In this document: positions 9,376 to 16,522 of the stretch, piece after piece
Numbering within the stretch: position 1 is the stretch's first letter
How the letters are laid out: each line of letters begins with the position of its first letter
Origin: Bacillus sp. MM2020_1
GTDB taxonomy: Bacteria > Bacillota > Bacilli > Bacillales > Cytobacillaceae
Direction of reading: 5' to 3'
NCBI GenBank assembly: GCA_011250595.1
Contig: JAANMP010000001.1
Span: 62,001-126,000, forward strand
DNA: 64,000 nt
Program-made: the position numbers and the translations under genes
The notes under the pieces: generated by a model
What the model was told of the DNA's origin: nothing
The model's input: only the letters and a program-made list of their open reading frames with translations
Database searches by the model: none

Positions 9376-9678
9376 ATGAAGTTACTGTTGGAGTTAATAC
9401 GAATAGTGTTTTTACTTGTATTTATCGGAGGAATTATAAGTGCCTTTATAAATTATGTGTACTCAAAATTAGGAACAAACATAGACACCTATGGCTGGAT
9501 GGGACTTATGGCGATTCTTATTTTATTATTTGTACTGTATAAAAATAAATATCAGTTTAGTGGATGGTACACAGGTAAAGGACGAGAAAAACTCTCCGAA
9601 AATGTATCAAAAGTGCTTATTTCCATTTCAATAATATTAATGTTGTTACCTCCGATTCTAAGTTCCTTCTTAAGCTAA
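9376..9678 (+). CDS. membrane protein of unknown function, 100 aa
   Basis: A 100-residue protein with three predicted membrane helices: residues about 4-25, 38-54 and 78-98. I chose the ATG at 9376 because GGAGAG lies 8-9 nt upstream. The loop KYQFSGWYTGKGREKLSENVSK between helices two and three is hydrophilic and probably cytoplasmic. No family was recognised. A CGGGTGC repeat begins right at its stop codon. Confidence 0.55.
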   Translation: MKLLLELIRIVFLLVFIGGIISAFINYVYSKLGTNIDTYGWMGLMAILILLFVLYKNKYQFSGWYTGKGREKLSENVSKVLISISIILMLLPPILSSFLS

Positions 9679-9800
9679 CGGGTGCTTGCGTTTAACAAAG
9701 TAGGTACTTAGGCACCTCATTTCTTATTGAGGAAACGGGGTTGAACAATTGTCATTAGCTTTTTTTCAACAATCGGGCCATTTAACGGAGGAAGGGCTTA
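9672..9800. repeat. CGGGTGC repeat copy
   Basis: GCTAACGGGTGCTTGCG follows the upstream stop codon. Then come a hairpin (GGTACTTAGGCACC), GAAACGGGG and a half-element CAACAATCGGGCCATTTAA. Confidence 0.5.
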
Positions 9801-9855
9801 TGAAAGTAGGTTAGTGTATAAAAAGAAAATAAATGCTTTGATAATCAATTGAGTA

Positions 9856-9894
9856 AATGAAGCTATTTGTTAAAGAGAAACAAACAGCTTCATT
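9856..9894 (-). terminator. terminator of the MATE gene
   Basis: AATGAAGCT-A-TTTGTT pairs with AACAAA-C-AGCTTCATT around a 7-nt loop, 11 bp after the MATE stop codon. Confidence 0.65.
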
Positions 9895-9904
9895 AATTGT
9901 AAGT

Positions 9905-11275
9905 TTAGTTTAATAGTGCTTTTAGGGCTTTCCTTTTCCAGAAAAATTGATGATAAGTAGATTGAGCCAAGAAATTGACTATGAATGCAATTGGATATGC
10001 AAGCCATATTCCATTTATCCCAAGTGTTGTAAAATGTGACAAGGAGTATGCTGCCGGAACTTCAATCAGCAAAATACTTGTGATTGTAAAAATTGTTGGC
10101 CATAATACAGTACCTGTTGCTCTCATTGTTGCTGAGATGGCCTGTGTGTGACCCAAAATAACATAACTCCAAAATGAGAACATTATAAGGCTTTTAGCGA
10201 TATGAATTGTTTCAGTGTTGTCTAAAAAGATACTTAAAATAGGGGTTGGTATTAGGTAAAGAATGAGAATAAGAATACCGCCAAGTAGATAATTCAGTGT
10301 AATAGCTATTTTCGTTATATGTTTAATGCTCGAAATGTTCCCGGACCCCACGGCTTGTGCAACAAAAACTGAAATGGCAATTGAAATGCTCATTGCTGGT
10401 ATTTGAACGTAGCTTGCAATTTGATTCACGATTCCGTATGCAGCCGTTGCATTGGATCCATAATCATTTACAAAAGTTATGACTGCGATTTCTGACAACG
10501 CTATTGAAACCATACTTATACTAGTAGGAATGGCTAATTTCAGTAAGGTTTTCAATACAGAGCCTTTCAAGTGATGATGCTTCAAAATAACAGAGTCTAA
10601 TTTGAGTACATGATTTCTTCTGTGTAAGTACCCTAATAGAATTACAAATGTAATGAAATTGGATAATACAGCTGCATATGCAGCACCATTTAATCCGAAT
10701 TCTGGTAAACCCAACCAACCGAAAATAAGAATTGGTAGCATGGCAATATTTAAGATAATACTAATCAATAAAAAATAAAAAGGTGTTTTTGAATCGCCAA
10801 CACCTCTCATAAAGGTTGTATAGGACATATATAAGAAGGTAATGGGTAATGTAACAAATAATATACGTGCATACTCTGCGCTTTCAATTAGAATATTCTC
10901 AGGTGTTCCCATCCACTTTAGAATATCTTCTGTAAAGAGTCCTCCGATTAGGGCGACAGCAATGGAAATAATCATCGTAAATGCTAAAGTAACTCCTACT
11001 ACTTCCTTCATTTTTTTGATATTTCCACTTCCGTATGTTTGCCCGACTAGAATGGAGCTTCCAGACCCAATTCCGATGACAAAGGATAGTAAGAAAAAGA
11101 ATAGTGGGAAGAAGGCAGAAATAGCTGCTAAAGAATCTACCCCAAGTGTTTGCCCAACGATGATAATTCCAAATACTTGACCTAAAGATTGCAATACACT
11201 TGCAAAAATGACAGGTATGAGGAAGGCAAGCATAGGTTTTGCTAAGACAATCGTTTCATTTAAAGGTTTATTCAT
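9905..11275 (-). CDS. MATE family efflux transporter
   Basis: A 456-residue protein with twelve hydrophobic helices in two homologous halves. It is a multidrug and toxic compound extruder of the plasma membrane, driven by a sodium or proton gradient. Family marks are the opening LAKPMLAFLIPVIFASVLQ, IVGQTLGVDSLAAISA, FMRGVGDSKTPF in the first half, and AISATMRATGTVLWPT in the second. The length fits the usual 440-460. ATG 11275 has an AGGAGCT site. The XRE regulator gene lies directly upstream on the same strand, 134 bp away, which suggests that it controls this exporter. The substrate is unknown. Confidence 0.9.
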   Translation of the reverse strand: MNKPLNETIVLAKPMLAFLIPVIFASVLQSLGQVFGIIIVGQTLGVDSLAAISAFFPLFFFLLSFVIGIGSGSSILVGQTYGSGNIKKMKEVVGVTLAFTMIISIAVALIGGLFTEDILKWMGTPENILIESAEYARILFVTLPITFLYMSYTTFMRGVGDSKTPFYFLLISIILNIAMLPILIFGWLGLPEFGLNGAAYAAVLSNFITFVILLGYLHRRNHVLKLDSVILKHHHLKGSVLKTLLKLAIPTSISMVSIALSEIAVITFVNDYGSNATAAYGIVNQIASYVQIPAMSISIAISVFVAQAVGSGNISSIKHITKIAITLNYLLGGILILILYLIPTPILSIFLDNTETIHIAKSLIMFSFWSYVILGHTQAISATMRATGTVLWPTIFTITSILLIEVPAAYSLSHFTTLGINGIWLAYPIAFIVNFLAQSTYHQFFWKRKALKALLN

Positions 11276-11311
11276 TTCATACAGCTCCTAATAGGTTTCA
11301 TTCAAAAGAAG

Positions 11312-11350
11312 CCCTCACTTTTTGAATCAAGATTATGAACAAAGTGAGGG
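11312..11350 (-). terminator. hairpin between the XRE regulator and MATE genes
   Basis: CCCTCACTTT pairs perfectly with AAAGTGAGGG around a 19-nt loop. On the minus strand it is followed by CTTCTTTTG, a weak T-run. It could be a partial terminator or an attenuator between the two genes. Confidence 0.45.
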
Positions 11351-11409
11351 AAAGGTCATCAAGTATGAACATTTAAGTCATAACTCGTGTATATTTATAT
11401 AACAAATTA

Positions 11410-11997
11410 TTATAAAAGCTGATAATATAAACCAAATTGAGTATCATACCATAACAGTTTGCTATGTTTACGTTTCGGGATACGTGTTTGTAAACCCCAT
11501 TCAGGGTACTGTTTAATAATCTGAATTTGATCACCAGTAGCAACAGCAATAAATGATATATAATGATCTTTTGTCATAGGATGATCGCTTGAAATAAACC
11601 ATTCATTATCAATTTCTGTAATTGATAGCTTTTCTTCGTCAGTTGTTTTCTTTGCTGCTAATCGTTCTAATTTTCTCCCACAGCAAGATAGGGTTATATC
11701 TCCAGTTGCTAATACAATATTATTACATGACGGACAGACAAAATAATTCGAATTTTTCATATTTCCTCCTACAAATTCATTCGACGTTAATTCACCCTCT
11801 AAAATATTTTCTATATTAACTCCCAATAGGGTAGATAAACTTGGTAATAGCGTGACATCTGGACAGCCATATCCACGCTCCCATTTTGAAATTGTTCGAT
11901 CAGAAATGTTCATTTGATCAGCTAATTGTTTCTGTGTCAACCCTTTTTCTTTCCGCAAATTATAAATTAACTCTCCAACTTTACGATTATCCATCAT
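11410..11997 (-). CDS. XRE-family regulator with C-terminal desulfoferrodoxin-like region
   Basis: A protein of about 196 residues. Residues 5-60 form a classic Cro/CI helix-turn-helix (LRKEKGLTQKQLADQMNISD, then ISKWERG). After a linker comes a cysteine-containing segment, CPSCNNIVLATGD followed by CCG, and then DHPMTKDHYISFIAVATGD. This resembles the metal-binding fold of desulfoferrodoxin/superoxide reductase. The fusion is known in Firmicute regulators next to MATE exporters. I infer a metal- or redox-responsive repressor of the adjacent exporter. The start is placed at ATG 11997, or 11994, just after GGGAGGAG. Confidence 0.8.
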   Translation of the reverse strand: MMDNRKVGELIYNLRKEKGLTQKQLADQMNISDRTISKWERGYGCPDVTLLPSLSTLLGVNIENILEGELTSNEFVGGNMKNSNYFVCPSCNNIVLATGDITLSCCGRKLERLAAKKTTDEEKLSITEIDNEWFISSDHPMTKDHYISFIAVATGDQIQIIKQYPEWGLQTRIPKRKHSKLLWYDTQFGLYYQLL

Positions 11998-12021
11998 TTT
12001 CTCCTCCCGATCTATTTCCAT

Positions 12022-12718
12022 CTTAGGGGTTTATATGGTTAGCAGCAACAAACGCTCCGTAGAGTTAAACATAGGTAGAGTTTACCTATTTTCCTTTTGA
12101 TTATGTTTTTATGACTGAAATCATTCGGCTGTTTACAGTTGCTATTGGTTTATGAATTCTTCCTTATATAGTTAACTATATGGAAAATAAAAATGAGGAT
12201 TTTTCAAAAGTAAAAGTTAATTGTGAAATAGTGTACTTAAAGTAAACGGAGGCAGAATTAGAAATTTTATCTTCAGGTTATATTTTAGATATTCCATTAT
12301 AGGGCGCTTTTCTTTAGTAAGAAGGCGTCTTTTTTATATGCTCCTTCACAAAAGATTGTGAGGGTTTTCACTTAAACTAAAGGGTGCTTTTGTTTAAGAT
12401 CTCGGCTGTCATTTTAAGTGGTTCCGTTTTTGTGGAGAAAATTGTAAATAGCATATAAACAACACACCAATTCACACCAGAATTTCTGTAGGCTTTTTTA
12501 TTGATATTGAGGGATTTTAATGTTATTTACCTCCATATTGACACTTGAATTAGCATAGAAAATAATTGGATGACAATAGCTATTGTCAATATAAAAATTA
12601 CTACGTTAATTAAGTTGCTATTTATAGTTATAAATTCTTCAAAGAATAAAAAGTTGTTGTATAATAATGTAAATGAAAAAAGGACTTCTTTTATGAAATA
12701 AGAAAGGAGAAGTAAATT
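12022..12718. repeat. gap with degenerate repeat pieces, no gene
   Basis: Recognisable pieces are AATTGTGAAATAGTGTACTT then AAACGGAGGCAG (12221-12255), TTCCATTATAGGGCGC then AAGAAGGCGTCTTTTTT (12292-12335), and CTTAAACTAAAGGGTGC then TTTGTTTAAG (12370-12397). The last is an almost perfect palindrome around GGGTGC. No coding frame with a ribosome binding site is visible until 12719. Confidence 0.5.
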
Positions 12719-13003
12719 ATGTTAGAAAAATTCAAGAAATCTTTATTTGAGAGTGGGAATGTTATCCGATTTGAGTTAGATGATTGGTATAAGTGGTACA
12801 AAGAACCTCAGAAGTTTCATAATGCGGTTGTTTCGCACCTTGCAAAAGAGGGGAAGAAAGTAGAAACAATCTCAATTGCTGATAAAGTGACCGGTAATAA
12901 GATTTCCACTCTACTTATTGATGAAATAAAATATGAACTGAGTATAGAAAACGCTCGATTTTTAGCAGCTACTCAAACAGTTGTACTGAAAAAAGTTGAA
13001 TAA
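12719..13003 (+). CDS. hypothetical protein, 94 aa
   Basis: A soluble 94-residue protein that I do not recognise. AAGGAGAAG about 7 nt before the ATG strongly supports translation. ELDDWYKWYKEPQKFHNAVV is rich in aromatic residues, and the rest is mixed helix and strand without cysteines. A perfect terminator follows closely, so it forms a complete one-gene unit. Confidence 0.65.
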   Translation: MLEKFKKSLFESGNVIRFELDDWYKWYKEPQKFHNAVVSHLAKEGKKVETISIADKVTGNKISTLLIDEIKYELSIENARFLAATQTVVLKKVE

Positions 13004-13023
13004 TAAACAGTTCAATGAAATGA

Positions 13024-13078
13024 TAAAATAAATAAAAAAACCGCAAACTAAATTTTTGCGGTTTTTTTATTTATTTTA
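13024..13078. terminator. very long perfect terminator stem
   Basis: A perfect inverted repeat of 24 bp per arm (inner arm AAAAAAACCGCAAA) encloses a 7-nt loop. Long A and T runs make it bidirectional. It follows the stop at 13003. Confidence 0.85.
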
Positions 13079-13183
13079 GTTGTCAATTATACTTCTAAAT
13101 GATGTGTTATTTGACCTATTTTTTAAAGTTTTCTCCACAGTATCGGAACTACTTACTGTCATTTTGGCAGCCTTTTTTATTCT

Positions 13184-13220
13184 TAAACTAAAGGGGCAGT
13201 TTACTTGAAGAAGCAAGCCC
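13184..13220. repeat. CGGGTGC-family half-element
   Basis: CTTAAACTAAAGGGGCAG then TTTACTTGAAGAAGCA is a degenerate palindromic copy of the repeat. Confidence 0.45.
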
Positions 13221-13284
13221 ATTATTATAAAAAAATTGTAACCTTTTTACATATGAATCGTAATAGTTCACAGGGGGGAATAAA

Positions 13285-13377
13285 ATGGTCGGAATAGGAA
13301 CTTGGATACCATTATTGTTATCTATCGGAGTAAGTGTAGTAGTTATTTATTTCATTTTTAAAGCAATTAAAAGGTAA
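13285..13377 (+). CDS. single-span membrane microprotein, 30 aa
   Basis: A 30-residue peptide starting MVGIGTWIPLLLSIGVS and ending IKR. The ATG follows CAGGGGGGAA by about 5 nt, and a terminator follows the stop codon within 10 nt. That full transcription-unit layout makes a real gene likely. Residues 6-26 form one hydrophobic helix with a basic C-terminus (FKAIKR), typical of Bacillus membrane microproteins. The function is unknown. Confidence 0.6.
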   Translation: MVGIGTWIPLLLSIGVSVVVIYFIFKAIKR

Positions 13378-13380
13378 AAT

Positions 13381-13414
13381 AAACGGGATTGCTACGGCAA
13401 TCCTGTTTTTTATT
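13381..13414 (+). terminator. terminator of the 30-aa gene
   Basis: GGGATTGC-TACG-GCAATCC is followed by TGTTTTTTATT. The hairpin starts within 10 nt of the stop codon. Confidence 0.8.
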
Positions 13415-13452
13415 ATTGCACTAACGGAGCAGTTTAGTGTAAGAAGGAAATA
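13415..13452. repeat. CGGAGCAG palindrome copy
   Basis: GCACTAACGGAGCAG then TTTAGTGTAAGAAGG. CACTAA and TTAGTG pair around the asymmetric core CGGAGCAG. Confidence 0.5.
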
Positions 13453-13514
13453 CTTAATAGAATGAAGAATTAAATACTGTTTTGAAGTTATCTTTACTTA
13501 AGCGAGGATTTAAT

Positions 13515-14189
13515 ATGACAAAGAAACCTTATGGGAAACACTGGAATGGACTTCAAGGATATAGGGTAATTGAAGGAAACGATTTATATAATCACTATTT
13601 CGGTGGTCAAGATTGTGATTTACCCGTATGTAAGCTATGCGGGAATAAAATGCATCAAATATTTTGTTTTGACATGAAAGACGAAAGGCTTACGGAACTA
13701 AAAGCTGATGAACTAACTATTTTACCATTGGTTTCTTGCCTGAACTGTGCAATGGTGTGGGAGCCTCAATATTTCAAGTTAAGCAATGAGGGTAAAAAGG
13801 TTGAAATAATTAGTCAGGATAATACAGAAGATTGGATTCAGGAAGACGAAGATAAGCTACCTGTTCCACTTCCTAGAACTAATGTAACGCTAATTAATAT
13901 GAAAGATGAAGATATACCTACAGATGAAGAAAGCTATTGGACAGCTTTTGATTTATTCGGTTCGGAATATTTATGTAGATTATTAGGTGCCCCTTTATAC
14001 GATGATGTTCCAGACCATTTGGGATGTCCAACTTGTTCTAAAGAAATGAAGTACATTGCCGCGATAACACAAGACCTTGGGGAACGGAAACTTATTTCAG
14101 TTGTTGATTTTCAATTAGGTGAGATGAATATTTACTATCATTTATGCAAAGATTGTTTAGTTATTAAAACTCAAATACAAGGAACATAA
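13515..14189 (+). CDS. zinc-ribbon protein, DUF1963-like
   Basis: A 224-residue soluble protein. I chose ATG 13515 because GCGAGGA lies about 7 nt upstream. Four cysteine pairs are visible: CKLCGNKM near residue 42, CLNC near 75, CPTCSKEM near 175 and CKDC near 213. They look like two zinc ribbons. LCRLLGAPLYDDVPDHLGC resembles the GGxPxW...CPxCGKxM pattern of DUF1963/YwqG-like proteins, which are of unknown function and sometimes occur in polymorphic-toxin settings. No toxin gene is adjacent. The family call is tentative. Confidence 0.55.
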   Translation: MTKKPYGKHWNGLQGYRVIEGNDLYNHYFGGQDCDLPVCKLCGNKMHQIFCFDMKDERLTELKADELTILPLVSCLNCAMVWEPQYFKLSNEGKKVEIISQDNTEDWIQEDEDKLPVPLPRTNVTLINMKDEDIPTDEESYWTAFDLFGSEYLCRLLGAPLYDDVPDHLGCPTCSKEMKYIAAITQDLGERKLISVVDFQLGEMNIYYHLCKDCLVIKTQIQGT

Positions 14190-14191
14190 TA

Positions 14192-14340
14192 AAGTTTGTG
14201 AAAAACTGTACTTAAACAAACGGGTGCCTTAGTAAAAAATAAGGACCATTAATGAAGTGATTTCGTATTATTCAATATTCTGCCATCGGGTGCCTTTCTG
14301 AATAAAAGGTGTCTTCTTTTATTACGTATAAAATTATATA
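14192..14340. repeat. CGGGTGC repeat copies
   Basis: TTTGTGAAAAACTGTACTTA then AACAAACGGGTGCC (14196-14228). Nearby is CCATCGGGTGCC with GGTGTCTTCTTTT (14281-14320). Confidence 0.5.
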
Positions 14341-14388
14341 TAATTTGTAAACTAAATTTATCCACATTAAGATTAAGGAATTGATGAT

Positions 14389-14829
14389 ATGATCCAAGAT
14401 AAAGTGTTAATAATTGGTTTATTAGGTGTTCTGTCAACAATACCAGGAGAGATTGCTTCGAGGATATTTGCTTATTTTGGCATTGGTAAGTATGGTATTT
14501 ATGAATTAGCGAGCCTTATTATTACATTTAACAGGCCTGTATTTACCATAGGATTAATTGTAGATTTTTTAGTTAGTAGTGTTTTTGCAATCTTACTTTA
14601 CTTTATATTCGAAAAGTTCGGTTCATGCCATTTAGTTATTAAAACTACTTTGTGCAGTTTACTGGTCTGGTTAGTATGTGAACTTTTATTCACAGCAATA
14701 ATAGAAGGCAAGTATATACCTATTAGACCCATAAATGATTATTATTCCCATATTTTCAGTGCCATGATTTTTGGTATTACATTAGGACTGTTAATAAAAA
14801 AATTTATATTCAAGAAGTTAAATTCATGA
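14389..14829 (+). CDS. membrane protein of unknown function, 146 aa
   Basis: A 146-residue protein with four hydrophobic helices. The pattern of an N-terminal GLLGVLSTIPGEIASRIF, a second helix that opens FTIGLIVDFLVSSVFAILLY, and a basic C-terminus (KKFIFKKLNS) resembles a Bacillus family related to YagU/DUF1440-type membrane proteins. I am not certain of that. A weak Shine-Dalgarno (AAGGAA) precedes the ATG. It is a single-gene unit. Confidence 0.5.
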   Translation: MIQDKVLIIGLLGVLSTIPGEIASRIFAYFGIGKYGIYELASLIITFNRPVFTIGLIVDFLVSSVFAILLYFIFEKFGSCHLVIKTTLCSLLVWLVCELLFTAIIEGKYIPIRPINDYYSHIFSAMIFGITLGLLIKKFIFKKLNS

Positions 14830-14859
14830 TAAATTTAACCCTTTTAAAAACTCCTCAAG

Positions 14860-15060
14860 TATTTAAGAAGGCGTCTTTTTGTTATGTTCAGGTATCTAAT
14901 ACAACATATATTAGGGATTGGAGTTATATTAAAGTGTAGAAGAGATTGTGAAACATTACACTTACACTAACGGGTGCAATAGTTAAATAAATGATCGCTG
15001 TGGCGGTCTTTTTTCTTGTTGTTCTAACGGAGCAGATTAGTGGAACAAAGGAAATGAAAA
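14860..15060. repeat. long copy of the CGGGTGC repeat block
   Basis: AAGAAGGCGTCTTTTTG is followed by GGGATTGGAGTTATATTAAA, GTGTAGAAGAGATTGTGAAA and ACTTACACTAACGGGTGC. A T-run comes next, then TTGTTCTAACGGAGCAG and ATTAGTGGAACAAAGG. It parallels 8679-8880 in order and spacing. Confidence 0.6.
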
Positions 15061-15130
15061 AATTTTCAATATAATTTAAAATATAAGGGTGATAATTTAC
15101 TGAATTATATAAATATGGGGGTAACGAAAT

Positions 15131-15457
15131 ATGAGTGGTTATGCAAAAACTCCAGAGCCACCTTATTATGCGGTGATATTTTCTTCACAGCGTACTGAAG
15201 GTAACAATGGTTACGGTGAAATGGCGGATAAAATGGTTGAGTTGGCATCAAAGCAAAAAGGATTTTTAGGGGTTGAAAGTGCTCGTGACGATGTGCTAGG
15301 AATCACCGTTTCCTACTGGGATTCTTTAGAATAGATTAAAAATTGGAAAGAAAACGCTGCTCACAAAGTGGCACAAGAAAAAGGGAAATCCATTTGGTAC
15401 CAAGATTTTGCCCTCCGAGTGAGCAAAGTCGAAAGACAAAACTTTTTTAAAATGTAA
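15131..15457 (+). pseudogene. antibiotic biosynthesis monooxygenase-like gene with in-frame TAG
   Basis: ATG 15131 opens a frame of 109 codons interrupted by one TAG at 15332-15334. The first part reads TPEPPYYAVIFSSQRTEG, and KQKGFLGVESARD and ITVSYWDSLE follow. After the stop the same frame continues as IKNWKENAAHKVAQEKGKS and WYQDFALRVSKVER, ending at TAA. This is the full ABM-fold layout of small heme- or quinone-type monooxygenases related to YqjZ. Only one codon is wrong, so the lesion may be recent. The 67-residue product would lack the C-terminal helix and strand. Confidence 0.8.
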
Positions 15458-15629
15458 TAATTTCTTTATATGCCTTCTTCAATTAACGGATTCAATAGTA
15501 AAAGATCCAGCTGCATCAAAGTAGCCTTTTTTCTTGTTCCACCAACGTGGTAGGTTCCTAGAAGAAGGACTTTGATACCTGTTTATAGAATAGCACCTTA
15601 GATTTAAATTTTTAAGGATGTGTAGCAAT

Positions 15630-16043
15630 ATGGAAGAGGGATTTGTCGCAGGGTCATTTACATTCATTATTCGGGGAGAAGATTTAGACATTGATGAAAT
15701 AACGAAAGAAATAAAACTTAAACCTTCAAAAGTAAGAAGAAAAGGTCAATTAATCACCAAAGATGTAAGAATAAAGGATTCCTATTGGAGTTACAATGTA
15801 TCATTTGAAGGTTATGATGATTTAATCCCAAAGTTAGAGGGATTTTTAAACATTCTTTTTCCTTATAAAGCCTTTGTTAGTAAAATTTCTGAAGTTTATG
15901 ATGCGTATATATTTTTTAGTTTACGCTCAAATTTAGGGCAATTCGGCTTTGATTTACACCCCAAGACTATACGGGCAATAGCTGACTTAAATATCAGATT
16001 TGAATGTCATTTTCTTTCCTATGGTGAAGTTGAAAATGAATAA
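15630..16043 (+). CDS. DUF4279 domain protein
   Basis: A protein of about 137 residues matching the DUF4279 family: GSFTFIIRGEDLDIDEIT, then LKPSKVRRKGQ and SYWSYNVSFEG, ending FGFDLHPKTIRAIADLN. The family is small, soluble and of unknown function, and some members sit beside polymorphic toxins as possible immunity proteins. No toxin gene is adjacent here. ATG 15630 follows AAGGATG; the upstream ATG at 15618 would remove that site. Confidence 0.75.
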   Translation: MEEGFVAGSFTFIIRGEDLDIDEITKEIKLKPSKVRRKGQLITKDVRIKDSYWSYNVSFEGYDDLIPKLEGFLNILFPYKAFVSKISEVYDAYIFFSLRSNLGQFGFDLHPKTIRAIADLNIRFECHFLSYGEVENE

Positions 16044-16126
16044 TATCTTTTATTTTTGTTCAAATAACGGGTGCTTCTTTGGGCTTTTATTATTCTTATA
16101 GTTCATTGGATAATGCTAAATAATTA

Positions 16127-16440
16127 CCAAAAAAATAACCCCCAAGATTGTTCGGAAACAATCATCGAGGGCATCAGGTAATATATCTAAAGGGGGTCTT
16201 GAAAAAAGATTATCCTAATAATAGCTCATGATTCTTAATTAATTCTTAACTTCAATTTAGTTTTTTTAATAGTAACTTCCCTCAATCGGCTTCAGGCTGT
16301 TTTTCCATCCATCCATGTTTCACCATAATGTTGTAAGAAATTACACCTGCCTCCATCGCATGGGTAAAAACTTTACTATAGTTTACGATGAGATCCGATC
16401 TTAAGCTGGAGCCTAAAGATGCTCCATAATATGTCAGAGC
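16127..16440. repeat. duplicated DUF3231 3' end, copy 1
   Basis: About 315 bp match 19645-19960 with few differences, in the same orientation. The shared part holds the last 50 or so codons of a DUF3231 gene, about 150 bp of downstream DNA and the hairpin GATTGTT-CGGA-AACAATC. Together the copies bracket metE and its riboswitch. Confidence 0.8.
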
Positions 16441-16491
16441 CGCATATAAGGTAGCAAAGGATACGAATTTTTCTACATCTTGATTTGCCAA
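16282..16491 (-). pseudogene. C-terminal fragment of a DUF3231 gene
   Basis: This frame encodes about 69 residues, of which the last 50 (from ALTYYGASLGSSLRSD to the end) are nearly identical to the C-terminus of the intact DUF3231 protein at 19800. The preceding stretch (LANQDVEKFVSFATLYA) is unlike that copy, so the breakpoint is near 16440 or the fragment came from a different paralogue. The N-terminal 250 or so residues are missing; metE ends only 32 bp upstream. There is no ribosome binding site for its first ATG. Confidence 0.75.
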
Positions 16492-16522
16492 AATATTGAT
16501 ATATATCGCCTTGTCTTTCGCA

